Below are positions 7,287-9,529 of a stretch of DNA of 9,529 nucleotides, piece after piece. Source of the stretch: an uncultured Planctomycetaceae bacterium (GTDB lineage: Bacteria; Planctomycetota; Planctomycetia; Planctomycetales; Planctomycetaceae); assembly GCA_903921605.1 (NCBI GenBank), contig CAIXQV010000306.1:1-9529 (forward strand), written 5' to 3'. The notes below the pieces were generated by a model. The model saw nothing but the letters and a program-made list of their open reading frames with translations, did no database searches and had not been told where the DNA came from. A program made the position numbers and the translations under genes. Each line of letters opens with the position of its first letter. Position 1 is the first letter of the stretch.

Positions 7287-7634
7287 GCGAAAAATCTCTC
7301 AGGTCAACAGGAATGGAACCTGCCTCAGCAGGCGCGCAATGAGTCCGCGTCAGGTTGGTACGTCCAATTTGCCGCTTTCGTTTGGCAAACTTACAGCTCT
7401 TAAACCCTGACTGGCAAGCGAAAACAACATCTCATCCGACTTTCGATGCCACTCATGGGCTGACAACCCGCCTGATCGGGAAGAAGGATCATTTTGACAG
7501 GCACGAAAACTGCATAAGGGCTTATCCGCCGCAAAAACAGGCTGACATGAGCCACCCGGGCACAGGTTTGCCTCCTTCCCAAGAGCGGTCCCCTCTTTTC
7601 GCATCCGCGGGTCAGTCTTACGGAGCTTCCCATC
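7287..7634. other. Divergent intergenic region between the membrane operon and clpB
   Basis: These 348 bases lie between two genes read away from each other, so they must hold promoters for both. I see no RNA gene and no convincing protein. ORFs crossing it are short and continue as antisense shadows of the flanking genes. No CIRCE element (TTAGCACTC-N9-GAGTGCTAA), which often controls heat-shock genes through HrcA, is present. A TTGACA hexamer (7494-7499) and a small palindrome, ATAAG-GG-CTTAT (7514-7525), are the only regulatory-looking elements on the clpB side. No convincing promoter for the minus-strand operon was found. Confidence 0.6.
7494..7525 (+). promoter_or_regulatory. Candidate clpB promoter/operator with TTGACA and a short palindrome
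   Basis: TTGACA at 7494-7499 equals the sigma-70 type -35 consensus, but no good -10 hexamer stands 16-18 bases downstream. The nearest A/T-rich stretch forms the inverted repeat ATAAG-GG-CTTAT (7514-7525), which could be an operator or could be chance. It lies 110-140 bases before the clpB ATG, a plausible distance. Planctomycete promoters are poorly modelled by the E. coli consensus, so this is only a candidate. Confidence 0.25.
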
Positions 7635-9529
7635 ATGGCCTTTGATCCCCGAAAACTCACCGTCAAAGCGTCCGAAGCCATTCAGCGCGCTCAGGAGATT
7701 GCAGAGAAGAGAAACCACAAGTTTCTTCGGCCCCTGCACCTGCTGAAGTCGCTCCTTGACGAGGAAGGCGGGCTGATGACCTCCATCCTCCAGAAAATGA
7801 ATATCAAGATCCCGCAACTGCAAAAAATGGTCGACGGCGAACTGGGGCGACTGCCACAGTATCCCCCCAGTGAAGAACCGATCGGTGCAGGAACCGAGGC
7901 GATGAAGGTCCTGACGGCGGCGAAGAAACAAGCCGACTCCATGGGGGACGATTACACTTCAACCGAACATCTTCTGATCGCATTGACTCAGGTCGAAGAC
8001 CAGGCCAAACGACTTCTACAGCTCAATGGGATTGAAGAATCAGATCTTCAGGAAGCCGTGAAAACAATTCGAGGAGGACAGACCGTGCAGGATCAGAACC
8101 CCGAAGACAAGTTTCAGGCGCTGGAAAAGTACGGCAAGGATCTTGTTCAGCTGGCTCGTGAAGGCAAGGTCGATCCTGTCATTGGTCGCGATACGGAAAT
8201 CCGTCGCGTCATTCAGGTATTGTCACGCCGCCGTAAAAATAACCCGGTGCTGATCGGTGAACCAGGTGTCGGAAAGACCGCCATCGTGGAAGGACTTGCT
8301 CATCGCATCGTGCTTGGCGACGTTCCGCAAAACCTCAAGAACAAACGCGTCTTCTCCCTCGATATGGGCGCTCTGGTGGCCGGTGCCAAGTATCGCGGTG
8401 AATTCGAAGATCGCCTGAAGGCTGTGCTGAAAGAAGTGCAGGGTTCAAACGGTCAGATCATCCTCTTTATTGATGAACTGCATACCGTCGTCGGCGCAGG
8501 AAATGCCGAAGGTGCGATGGATGCTTCCAACCTGCTGAAGCCGGCCCTGGCTCGCGGGGAACTGCACTGTGTCGGTGCAACCACGCTGGATGAGTACCGC
8601 AAGCACATTGAAAAAGACCCGGCTCTGGAACGTCGCTTCCAGCCTGTCGTTGTGCAGGAGCCGAATGTCGAGGACACAATTTCGATTCTGCGTGGCCTAA
8701 AAGATCGTTACGAAAGCCATCACGGCGTTCGTATCACGGACGATGCCATTATTGCAGCGGCGACTTTGTCGGATCGCTATATCAGCGATCGTTTTCTGCC
8801 AGACAAAGCGATCGACCTTGTGGACGAAGCGGCCAGTCGGCTCCGCATGGAAATCGACTCGATGCCGGTGGAGATCGATGAAGCGACTCGTGGCCTGACT
8901 CGCATGCAGATCGAAGCTGCGGCTCTGGAAAAGGAGACCAGCGAAGAGAGCAAAGAACGTCTGCAGGAGCTGAAGCGTCAGATTGCAGAACGAGAAGAAA
9001 CGACCAATCAACTGAAGTCCCGGTGGGAAGCGGAGAAGCAGGCTCTGTCCGGGATCAAGCCGCTGAAGGAAAACATTGATCGTCTGCGAACATCCTTCCA
9101 GCAGGCCTTTTCGCGTGCTCAGCAGACACTTCGCAACGAAGACTTCGTCGAAGCCCAACGCACGGAACAGGAGCTGAAGGAAGCCGAGAAACAACTGCAG
9201 GTCGTGGAGGTGAAGTCGGCCGAGCTGAACACCAATAAAGATAATCGTCTGCTGCGTGAAGAAGTGACTGACGAAGATATTGCCAAGGTCGTCAGCCTGT
9301 GGACAAATATTCCCGTCTCACGCATGATGCAGGGCGAACGTGAAAAGCTGCTGCGAATGGAAGACGAAATCCACAAGCGCATGATCAATCAGCATGAAGC
9401 CGTCGAAGCGGTTTCGAATGCCGTGCGCCGTGCTCGTTCCGGAATGGGTGATCCCAATCGTCCAATCGGCTCGTTCATGTTTCTCGGCCCAACCGGTGTC
9501 GGCAAGACAGAACTCTGCAAGGCGCTGGC
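7635..9529 (+). CDS. clpB: ATP-dependent disaggregase ClpB, N-terminal three quarters (3' end outside window)
   Basis: ClpB is a cytoplasmic hexameric AAA+ chaperone that, with DnaK/DnaJ/GrpE, pulls polypeptides out of aggregates through its central pore. The visible 631 residues follow the family order. The Clp N-domain is at about 1-145. Nucleotide-binding domain 1 has Walker A GEPGVGKT (208-215), pore loop [11 protein letters not shown] (250-260), Walker B ILFIDE (276-281) and arginine fingers R333-R334. The long coiled-coil middle domain, about 410-530, separates ClpB from ClpA and ClpC. NBD2 begins near 545 ([20 protein letters not shown]) with Walker A GPTGVGKT (618-625). Compared with about 857 residues in E. 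coli, roughly a quarter is missing beyond the edge. ATG 7635 is supported by the [20 protein letters not shown] start and a weak CGGAG (7621-7625) 9 bases upstream. No frameshift or altered catalytic residue is seen. It is divergent from the minus-strand operon. Confidence 0.97.
   Translation, partial: MAFDPRKLTVKASEAIQRAQEIAEKRNHKFLRPLHLLKSLLDEEGGLMTSILQKMNIKIPQLQKMVDGELGRLPQYPPSEEPIGAGTEAMKVLTAAKKQADSMGDDYTSTEHLLIALTQVEDQAKRLLQLNGIEESDLQEAVKTIRGGQTVQDQNPEDKFQALEKYGKDLVQLAREGKVDPVIGRDTEIRRVIQVLSRRRKNNPVLIGEPGVGKTAIVEGLAHRIVLGDVPQNLKNKRVFSLDMGALVAGAKYRGEFEDRLKAVLKEVQGSNGQIILFIDELHTVVGAGNAEGAMDASNLLKPALARGELHCVGATTLDEYRKHIEKDPALERRFQPVVVQEPNVEDTISILRGLKDRYESHHGVRITDDAIIAAATLSDRYISDRFLPDKAIDLVDEAASRLRMEIDSMPVEIDEATRGLTRMQIEAAALEKETSEESKERLQELKRQIAEREETTNQLKSRWEAEKQALSGIKPLKENIDRLRTSFQQAFSRAQQTLRNEDFVEAQRTEQELKEAEKQLQVVEVKSAELNTNKDNRLLREEVTDEDIAKVVSLWTNIPVSRMMQGEREKLLRMEDEIHKRMINQHEAVEAVSNAVRRARSGMGDPNRPIGSFMFLGPTGVGKTELCKAL

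Noticed and set aside
7350..7931. Minus-strand open frame of 193 codons covering the start of clpB
   Set aside because: It is antisense to the highly conserved ClpB N-terminal domain and has no protein-like pattern of its own.
1..9529. CRISPR array, insertion sequence or transposase, integrase, rRNA
   Set aside because: No regularly spaced direct repeats, terminal inverted repeats with a transposase frame, or ribosomal RNA sequence were seen on either strand.

Overview
The window looks like a chromosomal segment of a planctomycete (Planctomycetota). I infer this from the protein types. There is a sulfatase C-terminus with the wording typical of planctomycete sulfatases, a secreted-type right-handed beta-helix protein, a very large membrane/TPR protein with an acidic N-terminus, and a UbiA-like protein whose motifs recall EboC. 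Base composition is moderate, and Shine-Dalgarno sequences are weak or absent. The exact genus cannot be read from the sequence.

Left part (1-2460, + strand): the 3' part of a sulfatase gene enters from the left edge. It is followed by a beta-helix (pectate-lyase-like fold) gene that I read as a pseudogene. Its N-terminal coding frame has no start codon, it is cut by an in-frame TAG at 1882-1884, and its 3' end loses family-like sequence near 2350-2380 before running 30 bp into the convergent UbiA-like gene. Sulfatase plus beta-helix protein suggests a locus once used on sulfated polysaccharides.

Middle (2431-7286, - strand): three genes point the same way and probably form one transcription unit. 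In transcription order they are a 1141-residue multi-pass membrane protein with a glycosyltransferase-C-like N-terminal half and a TPR/coiled-coil C-terminal half, a 134-residue four-helix membrane protein resembling DUF2784, and a UbiA-family prenyltransferase-like protein. The first two are joined by a one-base stop/start overlap (TAATG), and the third follows after 54 bases. All three are membrane proteins. Their joint function is unknown, and this is the least explained part of the window.

Right part (7287-9529): a 348-base divergent intergenic region separates the minus-strand operon from clpB. The clpB gene encodes the ATP-dependent disaggregase and runs off the right edge after about 631 residues, with its first AAA+ module and middle domain intact. 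I found no complete RNA gene, insertion sequence or CRISPR array.
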